Source: Marinobacter subterrani
GTDB taxonomy: Bacteria > Pseudomonadota > Gammaproteobacteria > Pseudomonadales > Oleiphilaceae
Direction: 5' to 3'
NCBI RefSeq assembly: GCF_001045555.1
Contig: NZ_LFBU01000001.1
Coordinates: forward strand, 3,224,001 to 3,288,000
Length of the DNA stretch: 64,000 bases
Below are positions 16,624-26,206 of the stretch, one piece after another. The translations under genes and the position numbers were made by a program. The first letter of the stretch is position 1. Each line of letters begins with the position of its first letter. The notes under the pieces are model-generated. The model searched no databases. It was not told the DNA's origin and saw only the letters and a program-made list of their open reading frames with translations.

Positions 16624-16729
16624 TCAATCTTTACATCCCGGCTGCGTCCCCCTTGCAACCGCAAAGACTTTAACCGATGGTTATGAGCAGTTTCCGGTTG
16701 TTTGCATTCACGATATGGAGGTCTGTCCC

Positions 16730-19231
16730 ATGAGTGTTCTTCTCCTGATCATCAGTGCCCTGGTACTGATCTATCTGGGCATTGGCGGCACCACGGCCGC
16801 CGCGGTGATGTCCATTGCCACCATTGTCGGCCTGTTTCAGGATGACTGGCATCTTCTCAGCATCCTGTGCGGCGGCGTTCTGCTCGCCCTGGCGCTGATT
16901 CTGGTGATCCCCGGTGATTTGCGCCTCGACAAGCTCAGCCGACCACTGCTGGGCTGGGTGCGCAATCGCCTGCCAAAACTGTCGGATACCGAAGCCGAGG
17001 CCCTGAAATCCGGCTCGGTGGACTGGGATGGCGAACTCTTCTCCGGCCAGCCCAAATGGGGCAAGCTGCTGGATGCCAAACCGGCCCACCTCACCAGCGA
17101 GGAGCAGGCGTTCCTGGATGGCCCGGTGGAAAAGCTCTGCGGAATGCTCGACGACTGGAAGATCACTCACGAGCATTACGACCTGCCCGAAAAGGCATGG
17201 AAATTCATCCGGGAAAACGGCTTTTTCGGTCTGGTGATACCGAAAGAAGATGGCGGCTTGGGCTTCTCCAACACGGCCCACTCCGAAATCGTGATGAAAA
17301 TCTCCACCCGCAGTGTGTCGGCGGCGGTGACCGTGATGGTTCCCAACTCCCTCGGCCCCGGCGAACTGCTGATGCATTACGGCACCGATGAACAGAAACA
17401 GCACTATCTGCCGCGACTGGCCGGTGGCGACGAGATCCCCTGTTTCGCCCTGACCTCTCCGGTGGCCGGCTCCGATGCCGGCGCCATTCCGGACAAGGGT
17501 ATCGTCTGCAAGGGTGAGTGGAACGGCAAGGAAGTGCTGGGCCTGAAGGTCACCTGGAACAAGCGCTACATTACCTTGGCCCCGGTGGCGACCCTGATCG
17601 GCCTGGCCATCAAGGTCTACGACCCGGACAAAATGCTGGGCGATAACGAAGAGATTGGTGTGACCTGCGTGCTGGTGCCTCGGGAAACCGAAGGCGTCAA
17701 TGCGGGCCCCCGCCACTTGCCCATGAACACCGTGTTCATGAACGGCCCGACCTGGGGCAACGATGTGTTCATTCCCATGGAGCAGGTCATCGGCGGCCAG
17801 GACATGCTGGGCAAGGGCTGGACCATGCTGCTCGAGTGCCTGTCCATCGGCCGCTCCATATCCCTGCCGGCCCTGGGCACGGGTGCCGGCAAGGTCGCCA
17901 GCCTGGCGACAGGCTCCTACGCCTACACCCGGGAACAGTTCGGCCGCTCCATCAGCCAGTTCGAGGGTGTGCAGGAAGCGCTGGAACCCATTGCCGGCTA
18001 CACCTACATGATGGACGCCGCCCGGCTGCTCACCTCCGGCATGCTGGACCGGGGTGTGCGGCCTTCGGTGCCCTCAGCGGTGCTGAAATACCGCAACACT
18101 GACCTGATGCGGGAAGTGATCAACCACGCCATGGATGTGGTCGCCGGCCGCGGCGTGATCACCGGCCCCCGTAACTTCCTCGCCCGGGCCTACCAGGCGG
18201 TGCCCATCGGGATCACCGTCGAGGGCGCCAATATCCTCACCCGCAGCCTGATGATCTTCGGCCAGGGCTCCATCCGCTGCCATCCCTTTATTGTTGAGGA
18301 AATCGAAGCTGCAGGCATGGACGATGAAGACAAGGCCGCGAAGAAATTCGATGGCATCTTCTATCGCCATCTGGCCCACACCACCCGGAACGCCCTGCGG
18401 GCCCTGCTGCTGGGTCTGACCGGGGGATTGATCGAATCGGTGCCGCGCCAGGGCAATATCAAATCCAGCTACCGCCAGCTCGCGCGGTTCTCGGCGGCCT
18501 TCGCGCTGATGACCGACGTTACCCTGCTCACGGTCGGCGGTGGCCTCAAGGCCCGGCAGCGGCTCTCCGGCCGCATGGCGGATTGCCTGGTGCAGCTGTA
18601 TTACGCCACGGCGGTGATCAAGCAATGGCATGAGGAAGGTTACCCCGACGACCAGCGCCCCCTGGTGGAATGGTGCCTGAAGACCTGTCTGCGGGATCTG
18701 CAGGGCTCCATGCGTGAAGCCATTATCAACTTCCCGGTACCGGCACTGCGCTGGCCCCTGAGGCTGCTGGTGTTCCCGCTGGGTGCCACCGGCCTGAATG
18801 GCCCGGACGACAAGCTCGGTGCGACAGTGGCCGAAAGTATCGTCAAGGACACCCCGCTGCGTCAGCGGGTCAGCCGTGGCGCCTACACCACCATGGACCC
18901 GGAAGATCCGCTCGGGCGCGTACTCAATGCCTACAAACTGGCCAACGAGACGGCGGACATGCGCAGCCGGCTGCATGAGGCCATGCGTAACCGCGATGAA
19001 GATGAGCTGGGCGGCATTGACCTGCTGATGGGCCATCAGCGCAAGGAACTGGTGGACTGGGCCTGCGCCCAGGGCGTGGTGAAAGCAGACGAATGTGACA
19101 AACTGCTGGAAGCACTGGAAGCGCTCTATGATGTGATCCGCGTGGATGCGTTCGATGCCGACGGCCTGAAAGCGCTCTCGCGCTGTGCCAAAGGCAAACG
19201 CAAGGTCGTTGAGCGCCCCGCCAGAGAATGA
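16730..19231 (+). CDS. fadE: Acyl-CoA dehydrogenase FadE
   Basis: 833 residues, close to the 814 of E. coli FadE. The N-terminus has two membrane helices (residues 1-60), then the acyl-CoA dehydrogenase domain (DKLSRPLLGWVRNRLPKLS, GFFGLVIPKEDGGLGFS, FALTSPVAGSDAGAIPD) and the long FadE-specific C-terminal domain. It introduces the trans-2 double bond in the first step of fatty-acid beta-oxidation, using FAD at the inner membrane. The start ATG at 16730 has GGAGGT 8 nt upstream; the frame upstream of it lacks a signal. It is monocistronic, with no fad operator recognised. Confidence 0.95.
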   Translation: MSVLLLIISALVLIYLGIGGTTAAAVMSIATIVGLFQDDWHLLSILCGGVLLALALILVIPGDLRLDKLSRPLLGWVRNRLPKLSDTEAEALKSGSVDWDGELFSGQPKWGKLLDAKPAHLTSEEQAFLDGPVEKLCGMLDDWKITHEHYDLPEKAWKFIRENGFFGLVIPKEDGGLGFSNTAHSEIVMKISTRSVSAAVTVMVPNSLGPGELLMHYGTDEQKQHYLPRLAGGDEIPCFALTSPVAGSDAGAIPDKGIVCKGEWNGKEVLGLKVTWNKRYITLAPVATLIGLAIKVYDPDKMLGDNEEIGVTCVLVPRETEGVNAGPRHLPMNTVFMNGPTWGNDVFIPMEQVIGGQDMLGKGWTMLLECLSIGRSISLPALGTGAGKVASLATGSYAYTREQFGRSISQFEGVQEALEPIAGYTYMMDAARLLTSGMLDRGVRPSVPSAVLKYRNTDLMREVINHAMDVVAGRGVITGPRNFLARAYQAVPIGITVEGANILTRSLMIFGQGSIRCHPFIVEEIEAAGMDDEDKAAKKFDGIFYRHLAHTTRNALRALLLGLTGGLIESVPRQGNIKSSYRQLARFSAAFALMTDVTLLTVGGGLKARQRLSGRMADCLVQLYYATAVIKQWHEEGYPDDQRPLVEWCLKTCLRDLQGSMREAIINFPVPALRWPLRLLVFPLGATGLNGPDDKLGATVAESIVKDTPLRQRVSRGAYTTMDPEDPLGRVLNAYKLANETADMRSRLHEAMRNRDEDELGGIDLLMGHQRKELVDWACAQGVVKADECDKLLEALEALYDVIRVDAFDADGLKALSRCAKGKRKVVERPARE

Positions 19232-19243
19232 TCCCGGTTAAGG

Positions 19244-19267
19244 AGCGGGCCGCACCCACGGCCCGCT
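19244..19267. terminator. Hairpin between convergent fadE and CigR-like gene
   Basis: A 9-bp GC-rich stem AGCGGGCCG/CGGCCCGCT with a 6-nt loop lies in the 40-bp convergent gap. There is no U-tract on either side, so it may be only a weak or factor-assisted terminator. Confidence 0.4.
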
Positions 19268-19271
19268 GGGC

Positions 19272-19577
19272 TCACTGATCCAGAATATCGAGGATCTCCC
19301 GGGTATCCCGGATGATCGTATAGACCCGGTCCTCAATGCGCACTCTCTGGCGATTGCCGTCAATGTCTTCAACGGTGCCGTAGCGCAGCAGATCGCGGTC
19401 CAGGTAATCCCCTTCCCGGTAATTCACTTTCTTCTGCCAGCCCGGTGGCAACGGCTCGCCCCGCTCGACCTTTTTCTGCAGCCCGGGAGGGAGCTGGTCG
19501 CCCGGCGGCTGGGCTGCAACCGGCAGTGAACCCACGATACCAATGCCCAGCAGGGCGGCCGTCAGCAATTTTCTCAT
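19272..19577 (-). CDS. CigR/RcnB-like small periplasmic protein
   Basis: 101 residues. A signal peptide (MRKLLTAALLGIGIVGS..., cut after VAAQ) is followed by two PPG-x-QKK repeats (LPPGLQKKVERGEPLPPGW) and a C-terminal RVRIEDRVYTIIRDTREILD block. That architecture is found in CigR and related RcnB-domain proteins, periplasmic proteins of poorly defined role. The chosen ATG has GAGGTAATT in front. It is convergent with fadE. Confidence 0.7.
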   Translation of the reverse strand: MRKLLTAALLGIGIVGSLPVAAQPPGDQLPPGLQKKVERGEPLPPGWQKKVNYREGDYLDRDLLRYGTVEDIDGNRQRVRIEDRVYTIIRDTREILDILDQ

Positions 19578-19742
19578 AATTACCTCTTTTCCAACTGATG
19601 GTGTCCTGTACCGATTTATGTAGGCCTGACGCAAAGTCATGGTCACGGGTTCCCTGCCCGGCCCGAGAAATAGGTACAAATGCATAATCCACTTTTAACT
19701 TTGCGCTCGTAGTTATAAAATTAACCTTATCTATTCTTTTTT

Positions 19743-19760
19743 AGAATATAAACATATTCT
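19743..19760. promoter_or_regulatory. AT-rich inverted repeat before ABC operon
   Basis: AGAATAT-AAAC-ATATTCT, a perfect 7-bp inverted repeat in an AT-rich stretch, ends 10 nt before the start codon of the ATPase gene at 19771. It overlaps the likely promoter or leader and is a candidate operator. No regulator gene lies beside it. Confidence 0.45.
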
Positions 19761-19770
19761 GGCAGGCTAT

Positions 19771-20541
19771 ATGGAACTCCTATTCGACCAGGTAACCAAG
19801 AGCTTCGGCGACCTGAATGTCATCAAGCAATTTGACACCACCATCAAGACCGGTGAGATCGTCGCTCTTGTTGGCCCGTCTGGCTGCGGCAAGTCCACGT
19901 TGCTGCACATGGTGGCCGGTTTGCAGAGTGCCTCTACCGGCACGCTCACCGCGAACGGCCAGGGCGTGTCCAGCCCCTCACCCGAGCGGACGCTGGTGTT
20001 CCAGGAGCACGCGCTTTATCCCTGGATGACCCTGCTGGAAAACGTGGCGCTGGCCCTTGAATTCCAGAACCAGCCGAAACAGACCGCCCGGAACGAGGCC
20101 GGCAAATGGCTGGGGCGGGTCAAGCTGACCGGTTTCGAGGATTACTACCCGCATCAGGTGTCCGGTGGCATGCGCCAGCGCTGCGCCCTGGCGCGGGCCT
20201 TCATTGCCCGGCCACAGGTGCTGCTGCTGGATGAACCGTTTGGCGCACTGGATGCCCTCACACGGATGACCCTGCAAAGCGTTCTGAAAGACCTGATCGA
20301 AGAAGAACGCCCGACCGTAGTTCTGGTCACCCACGATGTTGACGAAGCGCTTTACCTGGCCGACCGGGTGCTGGTGTTCAGCAACCGCCCGGCTGTCGTA
20401 CTCGAAGAAATCACTCTGGGCCACATTCCCAAGACCCACGACTTGTCGGCCTTCGCCGATATCCGTCGCGACGTTCTGAACCTGCTCGGTATCGATACCG
20501 ACACAACCTCAACTCCTGTTGAGCAAGGAGAAACTGCATGA
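19771..20541 (+). CDS. ABC importer ATPase, SsuB/NrtD/TauB type
   Basis: 256 residues. Walker A GPSGCGKST (~35), Q-loop VFQEHALYPW, signature VSGGMRQR (~131), Walker B VLLLDEPFGALD and the H-loop VTHDVDEA are all intact. The sequence belongs to the nitrate/sulfonate/taurine (NitT/TauT) import ATPases. It is the first gene of a tight three-gene unit: the stop overlaps the start of the binding-protein gene by 4 bp. Confidence 0.92.
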   Translation: MELLFDQVTKSFGDLNVIKQFDTTIKTGEIVALVGPSGCGKSTLLHMVAGLQSASTGTLTANGQGVSSPSPERTLVFQEHALYPWMTLLENVALALEFQNQPKQTARNEAGKWLGRVKLTGFEDYYPHQVSGGMRQRCALARAFIARPQVLLLDEPFGALDALTRMTLQSVLKDLIEEERPTVVLVTHDVDEALYLADRVLVFSNRPAVVLEEITLGHIPKTHDLSAFADIRRDVLNLLGIDTDTTSTPVEQGETA

Positions 20542-21521
20542 TTCGCTGGTTACTTACCGCTGTTCTGGCATTGGCGATTGCCAGTCCCGTTTCCGCCGCA
20601 GAAGAATTCCGGGTTGGCTATGTCCGGGTTATGGACGATGCCCAGGCCATGCTGGCCTATGAAGCGGGCCTGTACAAAAAGTACGGACTGGACGCCAAGC
20701 TGATCGAGTTCAGCTCAGGCACCGATCTTATCAAGGGCATCGTGGGTGGCCAGCTCGACATCGGTGTGCTTGGCTTCTCCAACGCCTTTACCTGGGTGTC
20801 CCGAGGGGCCGACCTGAAAATCGTCGGCGGCGCCCAGCGTGGTTACCACTCACTGCTGGTGCGTGAAGATTCCGGCATCGAATCCGTGGCCGACCTGAAA
20901 GGCAAGACCCTGGCTTCCCAGAAGCAGGGCAGCACAGCCGACATCGTGCTCAAGGGCGTGATGCTGGACAACGCCGGCCTGGATTCCGGAGAGCTGAACA
21001 TCATGGGCGTGGCGCCTGCGGTTGCCGTTCAGTCCCTGGTTGGCGGCCGGGTGGATGCCGCCTTCCTGTTCGAACCCTATGACCGCATTGCCCAATTGGT
21101 GGCGCCGGTCAAGCAGATCTATCAGATCGGTGACGTCTGGCCGTTCCCGTGCATGGTGGTTATCACCTCCGCCGATACCCTGAAAAACCGCAAGGACGCC
21201 GTGTGGGCGGCCCTCGATGCCCAGCGTGAGGCGATCGAGATGCTTGAAAACCAGCCGGCGGAAGCCGCTCCGCTGATCACCGACTACTTCATCAAGGATG
21301 AGTTCGTGGAATCACGCGACCAGGGCAGGATTCCGGCCGAGGAAGTGATTACCTCCGCCATCAAGACCAACGACTTCAGCGCCCAGCTGTCCGGGAAGGA
21401 CATCGGCCGGATGAAGGAACTGGCCAGCATCATGCAGGCCCAGGGCATTCTGCCGGCGGATAAGGAATTCAACGTTGATGCGCTGCTTGATCTGTCCTGG
21501 CAGAAGGCCCGCGAGCTCTAA
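20538..21521 (+). CDS. ABC substrate-binding protein, NMT1/SsuA type
   Basis: 327 residues. A signal peptide (residues 1-20, ending SPVSAA) precedes an NMT1-like binding domain: FRVGYVRVMDDAQAMLAYEA, then LIKGIVGGQLDIGVLGFSNA. It delivers a small organic molecule to the permease encoded next. The ligand (sulfonate, taurine, pyrimidine or similar) cannot be read; the absence of ssuD or tauD nearby argues against assuming a sulfonate. Confidence 0.88.
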   Translation: MIRWLLTAVLALAIASPVSAAEEFRVGYVRVMDDAQAMLAYEAGLYKKYGLDAKLIEFSSGTDLIKGIVGGQLDIGVLGFSNAFTWVSRGADLKIVGGAQRGYHSLLVREDSGIESVADLKGKTLASQKQGSTADIVLKGVMLDNAGLDSGELNIMGVAPAVAVQSLVGGRVDAAFLFEPYDRIAQLVAPVKQIYQIGDVWPFPCMVVITSADTLKNRKDAVWAALDAQREAIEMLENQPAEAAPLITDYFIKDEFVESRDQGRIPAEEVITSAIKTNDFSAQLSGKDIGRMKELASIMQAQGILPADKEFNVDALLDLSWQKAREL

Positions 21522-21523
21522 CC

Positions 21524-22294
21524 ATGAGTGCTAATCAAGCCACCGGCGTTGCCAGCAAACGGGCCTACGTGGTCGCCATCGCCGTCATCCTGTTCTTCTG
21601 GCAGGTGGCGGCCTGGTTCCTGCCGGACTTCCTGATGCCGGACGTGCCTGCGGCGTTTGTCCGGCTGTGGGAAGAGTTCAACAGCCCGACCTTCTGGGAA
21701 GGGCTGGGCAACAGCATGACCCGCCTGGGTGCCGGCTATGGCTCGGCGATTGTGCTCGGCATTCTGGTCGGGCTGGTCGGGGGCACACTGAATGCGGTGC
21801 GCAGCACATTGAAGGCTGCCATTATCATCCTGCAGTCGATCCCCTCCATCGCCTGGGTGCCGCTGTTCCTGATCCTCATGGGCTTCGGCAACCTGCCGAT
21901 CATCGTGGTGGTGGCCATTGGCGCCTTCTTCCCCACCGCCCTGAGCGTGATGAACGCTACCGAAAGTGTGGAGAAAGTCCATATCTCCGCGGCCCGGGTG
22001 ATGGGCGCCTCGAAATTCCAGATGCTCAGGCGGGTGTATTTTCCCGCCGTCACGCCGGAGCTGATTACCGGTGCCCAACTGGCCTTCGGCAACGCCTGGC
22101 GGGCACTGATTTCCGCTGAAATGATCGTGGGCTTCAGTGCCGGCCTGGGTAAATCCCTGGCCTATTCCGGCGAAATCGCCGACATGACCGGGGTGATGAC
22201 CAACATCCTGGTGATCGCCGTGCTGGCCGCGGTGATTGATCAGGTCATCCTTGAGCGGATCAAACACCGGTTGCTGCGTTACCAGTATCTCTGA
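21524..22294 (+). CDS. ABC importer permease, SsuC/TauC type
   Basis: 256 residues, about six transmembrane helices. The EAA loop is recognisable around residues 150-165 (SAARVMGASKFQMLRRVYFP). It starts 2 bp after the binding-protein gene and ends the operon; a strong hairpin follows at 22312. Confidence 0.9.
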   Translation: MSANQATGVASKRAYVVAIAVILFFWQVAAWFLPDFLMPDVPAAFVRLWEEFNSPTFWEGLGNSMTRLGAGYGSAIVLGILVGLVGGTLNAVRSTLKAAIIILQSIPSIAWVPLFLILMGFGNLPIIVVVAIGAFFPTALSVMNATESVEKVHISAARVMGASKFQMLRRVYFPAVTPELITGAQLAFGNAWRALISAEMIVGFSAGLGKSLAYSGEIADMTGVMTNILVIAVLAAVIDQVILERIKHRLLRYQYL

Positions 22295-22311
22295 AGCCGG
22301 TTTTCCCCTTC

Positions 22312-22340
22312 CGGGAGGCGCCCTGCCTCCCGTCATTTCT
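22312..22340 (+). terminator. Rho-independent terminator of the NMT1-type ABC operon
   Basis: An 8-bp perfect stem CGGGAGGC/GCCTCCCG with a 5-nt loop is followed by TCATTTCTT. It lies 18 bp after the permease stop codon. Confidence 0.7.
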
Positions 22341-22486
22341 TGACAGACGTCACACCCTCCGACTATTACTTGATGTCAGTTTCATTGGCAGTATCTGCAA
22401 CCTTTTCAGAAAAAAGTCTGAATAACAACGAATAACGATCCTGCGGCACACCAGCCGCCGGCTTGAACCGAAAGGGGTGTATTTCC

Positions 22487-23275
22487 GTGAACGACCAGGC
22501 TGAGGGCACACAGGCAACGCCGTCTCCGATCATTCTTGAAACCCGTAATCTGCAGAAGGATTTCAAGGGCTTTACCGCCATCAACAATGTCAGCGTGCAA
22601 GTGCAGACAGGGAGCATTCATGCCCTGATTGGCCCCAATGGTGCCGGTAAAACCACGTTTTTTAACCTGCTGACCCAGTTTCTCAAGCCCAGTGCCGGCC
22701 AGATCATCTACGACGGTAAAGACATTACCCACTCCCGGCCCGCCGGAATTGCCCAGAAAGGCCTGATCCGTTCGTTCCAGATCTCGGCGGTGTTTCCGCA
22801 CCTGTCCGCCCGTGAAAATGTGCGCATTGCCCTGCAACGGACACTGGGGGTTTCGTACCAGTTCTGGCGCTCCAAGCGAGTGCTGGATCAGCTGAACGAG
22901 GAGGCCCAGGCCACCCTGGAACTGGTGGAACTCGGCGACTTTGCCGACACCAAGGCAGTGGAACTGCCCTACGGCCAGAAGCGGGCCCTGGAAATCGCCA
23001 CCACCATCGCCCTGAAACCCAGGCTGATGCTGCTCGACGAGCCCACCCAGGGCATGAGCTCCGAGGACGTGAGCACGGTTACTGACCTGATCAAGCGGGT
23101 GGTCGAAGGCCGCACTATCGTGATGGTAGAGCACAATCTGAATGTGGTCGCCACCCTCGCCGACACGATTACCGTGCTCAACCGCGGCGAGGTACTGGCC
23201 GAGGGTGATTACGACACCGTTTCAACCAACCCTGCCGTGATGGAAGCCTACATGGGGACCACCGATGCCGCCTGA
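22487..23275 (+). CDS. livG: LivG-type branched-chain amino-acid ABC ATPase
   Basis: 262 residues from GTG 22487, which has AAAGGGGTG about 8 nt upstream; the longer TTG start at 22463 would overlap that site. Walker A is GPNGAGKTT, the signature is the family's degenerate LPYGQKRALEIA, and Walker B is LMLLDEPTQGMS. It resembles LivG and the urea UrtD. It heads a six-gene unit (livG-livF-livK-livH-livM-reductase). Confidence 0.9.
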   Translation: MNDQAEGTQATPSPIILETRNLQKDFKGFTAINNVSVQVQTGSIHALIGPNGAGKTTFFNLLTQFLKPSAGQIIYDGKDITHSRPAGIAQKGLIRSFQISAVFPHLSARENVRIALQRTLGVSYQFWRSKRVLDQLNEEAQATLELVELGDFADTKAVELPYGQKRALEIATTIALKPRLMLLDEPTQGMSSEDVSTVTDLIKRVVEGRTIVMVEHNLNVVATLADTITVLNRGEVLAEGDYDTVSTNPAVMEAYMGTTDAA

Positions 23276-23984
23276 TCAACGCCCGGAGTTGCTTCGGATC
23301 GAAAACCTGCATGCCTGGTACGGCGAGTCCCACATTCTCCATGGCATGAACCTGACCCTGCACGAAGGCGAGGTCATTACCCTGCTGGGCCGCAACGGCT
23401 CCGGACGCACCACGACCCTGAAGGCCATTCTCGGCCTGGTGGGCCGGCGTACCGGTTCCATCAAGATTCATGGCACGGAAGTCATCAACATGCCCACACA
23501 CCGGATCGCGCACGTGGGCAAGCTCGGCTATTGCCCGGAAGAGCGTGGGATTTTTGCCTCTCTCAATGTCGATGAAAACCTGGAACTGCCGCCGGTGGTG
23601 GCCGAGGGTGGCCTGTCGGTGGACGAGATCTACACCATGTTCCCGAACCTCAAGGAACGCCGGAAAAGCCAGGGCTCAAAGCTCTCCGGCGGTGAACAGC
23701 AGATGCTGGCCATCGCCCGCATTCTCCGTACCGGGGCCACCCTGCTGTTGCTGGACGAGATCACCGAAGGACTGGCCCCGGTAATCCTGAAATCCCTGGA
23801 TGAGGTGATTCGCAAGCTGCGGGAGAAGGGCTTCACCATTATTCTCGTAGAACAGAATTTTCGTTTTGCCGCGCCTCTGGCGGACCGTCACTACGTGATT
23901 GAACACGGTCAGGTGGTGGAACAGATTGACGCCGCCGATCTTGAGGCGAAAAAAGAGCAGTTGAACAGGCACTTGAGTGTCTGA
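23265..23984 (+). CDS. livF: LivF-type branched-chain amino-acid ABC ATPase
   Basis: 239 residues, overlapping livG by 11 bp. The Walker A is GRNGSGRTT, so the P-loop Lys is Arg; the signature LSGGEQQMLAIARI and Walker B LLLLDEITEGLAP are intact. An Arg at this position is, to my recollection, found in a subset of LivF-like proteins, so the protein is probably still active as part of the LivG/LivF dimer, but the change deserves note. Confidence 0.9.
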   Translation: MPPDQRPELLRIENLHAWYGESHILHGMNLTLHEGEVITLLGRNGSGRTTTLKAILGLVGRRTGSIKIHGTEVINMPTHRIAHVGKLGYCPEERGIFASLNVDENLELPPVVAEGGLSVDEIYTMFPNLKERRKSQGSKLSGGEQQMLAIARILRTGATLLLLDEITEGLAPVILKSLDEVIRKLREKGFTIILVEQNFRFAAPLADRHYVIEHGQVVEQIDAADLEAKKEQLNRHLSV

Positions 23985-24048
23985 GCCTGTGGGCCTGGTA
24001 CGCCAGAAGCGCACCGACCCTGAATCTAACAATAAAAGGAAACCCACT

Positions 24049-25266
24049 ATGTTCAAGCACTGGAAACAAGGTCTGGCAAGCGCCATCGCAATGGCTACAT
24101 TGGCCGTACCGCTCACTGCAAACGCCGAACTGACCGACGGCAAAGTCAAGATCGGTGTACTGAGCGACATGTCCGGGGTTTACAAGACCCTCGAAGGCCC
24201 AGGCGCCGTGGTCGCGGCCAAAATGGCCATCGAGGACTTTGGTGGTTCCGTACTGGGCAAGCCGGTGGAAGTCATCTCCGCCGACCACCAAAACAAGCCG
24301 GACATCGGGGCCAGCACCGCGCGCGAGTGGATCGACGCCAAGGAAGTCGACATGATCACCGGCCTCGACAACTCCTCGGTCGGCCTGGCCGTGCAGGGAC
24401 TGGCCAACGACAAGAAAACCATCACTCTGAACACTGGGGCCGGCACCACGGCACTCACCGAGGAACAATGCACGCCCTACGGCATCCACTATGTCTATGA
24501 CACCCATGCACTGCCGGTCGGCACCGCCACAGCCATGGTCAAGAACGGCGGCAAGAGCTGGTTCTTTATTACCGCCGACTATGCCTTTGGCCATTCCCTG
24601 CGGGATAACACCGGCGCGGTGGTGAAGAGCCTGGGTGGTGAGGTGGTTGGCAACGTCAACGCGCCGCTGTCCACGAATGATTTCTCTTCCTATCTGCTGC
24701 AGGCCCAGTCGTCCGGCGCCGATGTCATCGGCCTGGCCAACGCCGGGCAGGACACGGTGAATGCCATCAAGCAGGCCAACCAGTTCCGGATCGTGCAGAG
24801 CGGGCAGAAGCTGGCAGGCATGCTGGTTTTCATCACCGACGTGCACAGCATGGGCCTGGACATCGCCCAGGGGCTGCAGTTCACCACCGCCTTCGTGTGG
24901 AACCAGAACGAGGAAACCCTGGAATGGTCCAAGCGTTTCTATGAGCGCCACGGTGCCATGCCCACCATGGTTCAGGCCGGGGTTTACTCCGCCGTCACCA
25001 ACTACCTGAAAGCGGTCAAGGAAACCGGAACCGACGACAGCGATACGGTTCGTGCCAAGCTGGGTGAGATGACCCTGAACGACATGTTCGTGAAAAACGG
25101 CTCCATCCTGCCGAACGGCTCAATGCTGCACGACATGTATCTGGTTGAGGTGAAAAAGCCTTCCGAGTCCGAAAGCGAATGGGACCTGTTGAGGGTTGTA
25201 TCGAAGATTCCGGCGGAAGAGGCGTACATTCCGTTGTCAGAATCCAAATGCCGGTTGGTTAACTAA
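24049..25266 (+). CDS. LivK-type ABC substrate-binding protein
   Basis: 405 residues. A signal peptide (cut after LTANA, residue ~28) is followed by a type I periplasmic-binding fold: VKIGVLSDMSGVYKTLEGPG, then ADHQNKPDIGA and FITADYAFGHSLRD. It is related to amide, urea or branched-chain amino-acid receptors. AAAGGAAA lies before the ATG at 24049; the upstream frame overlaps livF. The reductase at the operon end hints at a cyclic or basic amino-acid ligand, by inference only. Confidence 0.88.
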   Translation: MFKHWKQGLASAIAMATLAVPLTANAELTDGKVKIGVLSDMSGVYKTLEGPGAVVAAKMAIEDFGGSVLGKPVEVISADHQNKPDIGASTAREWIDAKEVDMITGLDNSSVGLAVQGLANDKKTITLNTGAGTTALTEEQCTPYGIHYVYDTHALPVGTATAMVKNGGKSWFFITADYAFGHSLRDNTGAVVKSLGGEVVGNVNAPLSTNDFSSYLLQAQSSGADVIGLANAGQDTVNAIKQANQFRIVQSGQKLAGMLVFITDVHSMGLDIAQGLQFTTAFVWNQNEETLEWSKRFYERHGAMPTMVQAGVYSAVTNYLKAVKETGTDDSDTVRAKLGEMTLNDMFVKNGSILPNGSMLHDMYLVEVKKPSESESEWDLLRVVSKIPAEEAYIPLSESKCRLVN

Positions 25267-25304
25267 CGGCAGGACCGACCACTGCTTTCGGGGAGATAGC
25301 CGAC

Positions 25305-26201
25305 GTGTCGATACAGGTCATACTGGCCCAGGCGCTGCTTGGGCTGAATGTGGGTGTGTTTTACGCCATGTTGAGCCTGGGGCTGGCGGTGATATTCGGC
25401 CTGCTGAATATCATCAACTTTGCCCATGGCGCCATGTACATGTTGGGGGCGTTCATCGCCCTCATCGGTTATTCTCTTCTGGAGCAATGGTTCGGAATCA
25501 GCCTTCAGATCGGTTTCTGGGCGTCACTGCTGGTGGCGCCCGTTATCGTCGGTATTCTCGGTGTTTTGATTGAACGCCTGATGCTCAAGCGGCTCTATGA
25601 GCTCGACCACATTTACGGGCTGCTGCTCACCTTTGGTATCACGCTCATCCTTCAGGGCCTGTTCTCCAACTATTTCAATGTTTCCGGCACGCCCTATCCG
25701 GGCCAGCCGGAATCTCTCAGCGGTGTGGTCAACCTCGGGTTCATGTACTTCCCCACCTACCGCCTGTTTGCCATCGTGTTTTCCCTGGTGGTCTGTTTTG
25801 CCACCTGGTGGGTCATCGAACACACCAAACTGGGCTCCCGACTTCGGGCTGGCGTGGAAAACCCTGACCTGACCCAGGCCTTCGGGCTGAATGTCCCCCT
25901 CATGGTTACCCTGACCTTCGCCTTCGGCGCTGGCCTGGCTGGCCTGGCCGGGGTTCTGGCTGCGCCTATCTATTCCGTCAGCCCGCTGATGGGGGCAGAC
26001 CTGATTATCGTGGTGTTTGCCGTGGTGGTTATCGGCGGTATGGGCTCGATCATGGGCGCCATTCTTTCCGGCCTCGCCCTGGGACTGGTTGAAGGCCTGA
26101 CCAAGGTGTTCTACCCGCCCGCCGCCAGCACTGTCATTTTCTTCCTGATGGTGCTGGTACTGCTGTTCCGCCCCGCCGGCCTGTTCGGTAAGGAGAAGTA
26201 A
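25305..26201 (+). CDS. livH: LivH-type ABC permease
   Basis: 298 residues with eight or so hydrophobic segments. GLNVGVFYAMLSLGLAVIFG at the N-terminus and GMGSIMGAILSGLALGLVEG near the C-terminus are characteristic of LivH. It lies 38 bp after the binding protein and 5 bp before livM. Confidence 0.92.
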   Translation: MSIQVILAQALLGLNVGVFYAMLSLGLAVIFGLLNIINFAHGAMYMLGAFIALIGYSLLEQWFGISLQIGFWASLLVAPVIVGILGVLIERLMLKRLYELDHIYGLLLTFGITLILQGLFSNYFNVSGTPYPGQPESLSGVVNLGFMYFPTYRLFAIVFSLVVCFATWWVIEHTKLGSRLRAGVENPDLTQAFGLNVPLMVTLTFAFGAGLAGLAGVLAAPIYSVSPLMGADLIIVVFAVVVIGGMGSIMGAILSGLALGLVEGLTKVFYPPAASTVIFFLMVLVLLFRPAGLFGKEK

Positions 26202-26206
26202 GCGCC

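Noticed and set aside
22405..22422. TTCAGA-AAAAAG-TCTGAA as the livG operator
   Set aside because: A 6-bp inverted repeat in an AT-rich leader is likely to occur by chance and no regulator is linked to it.
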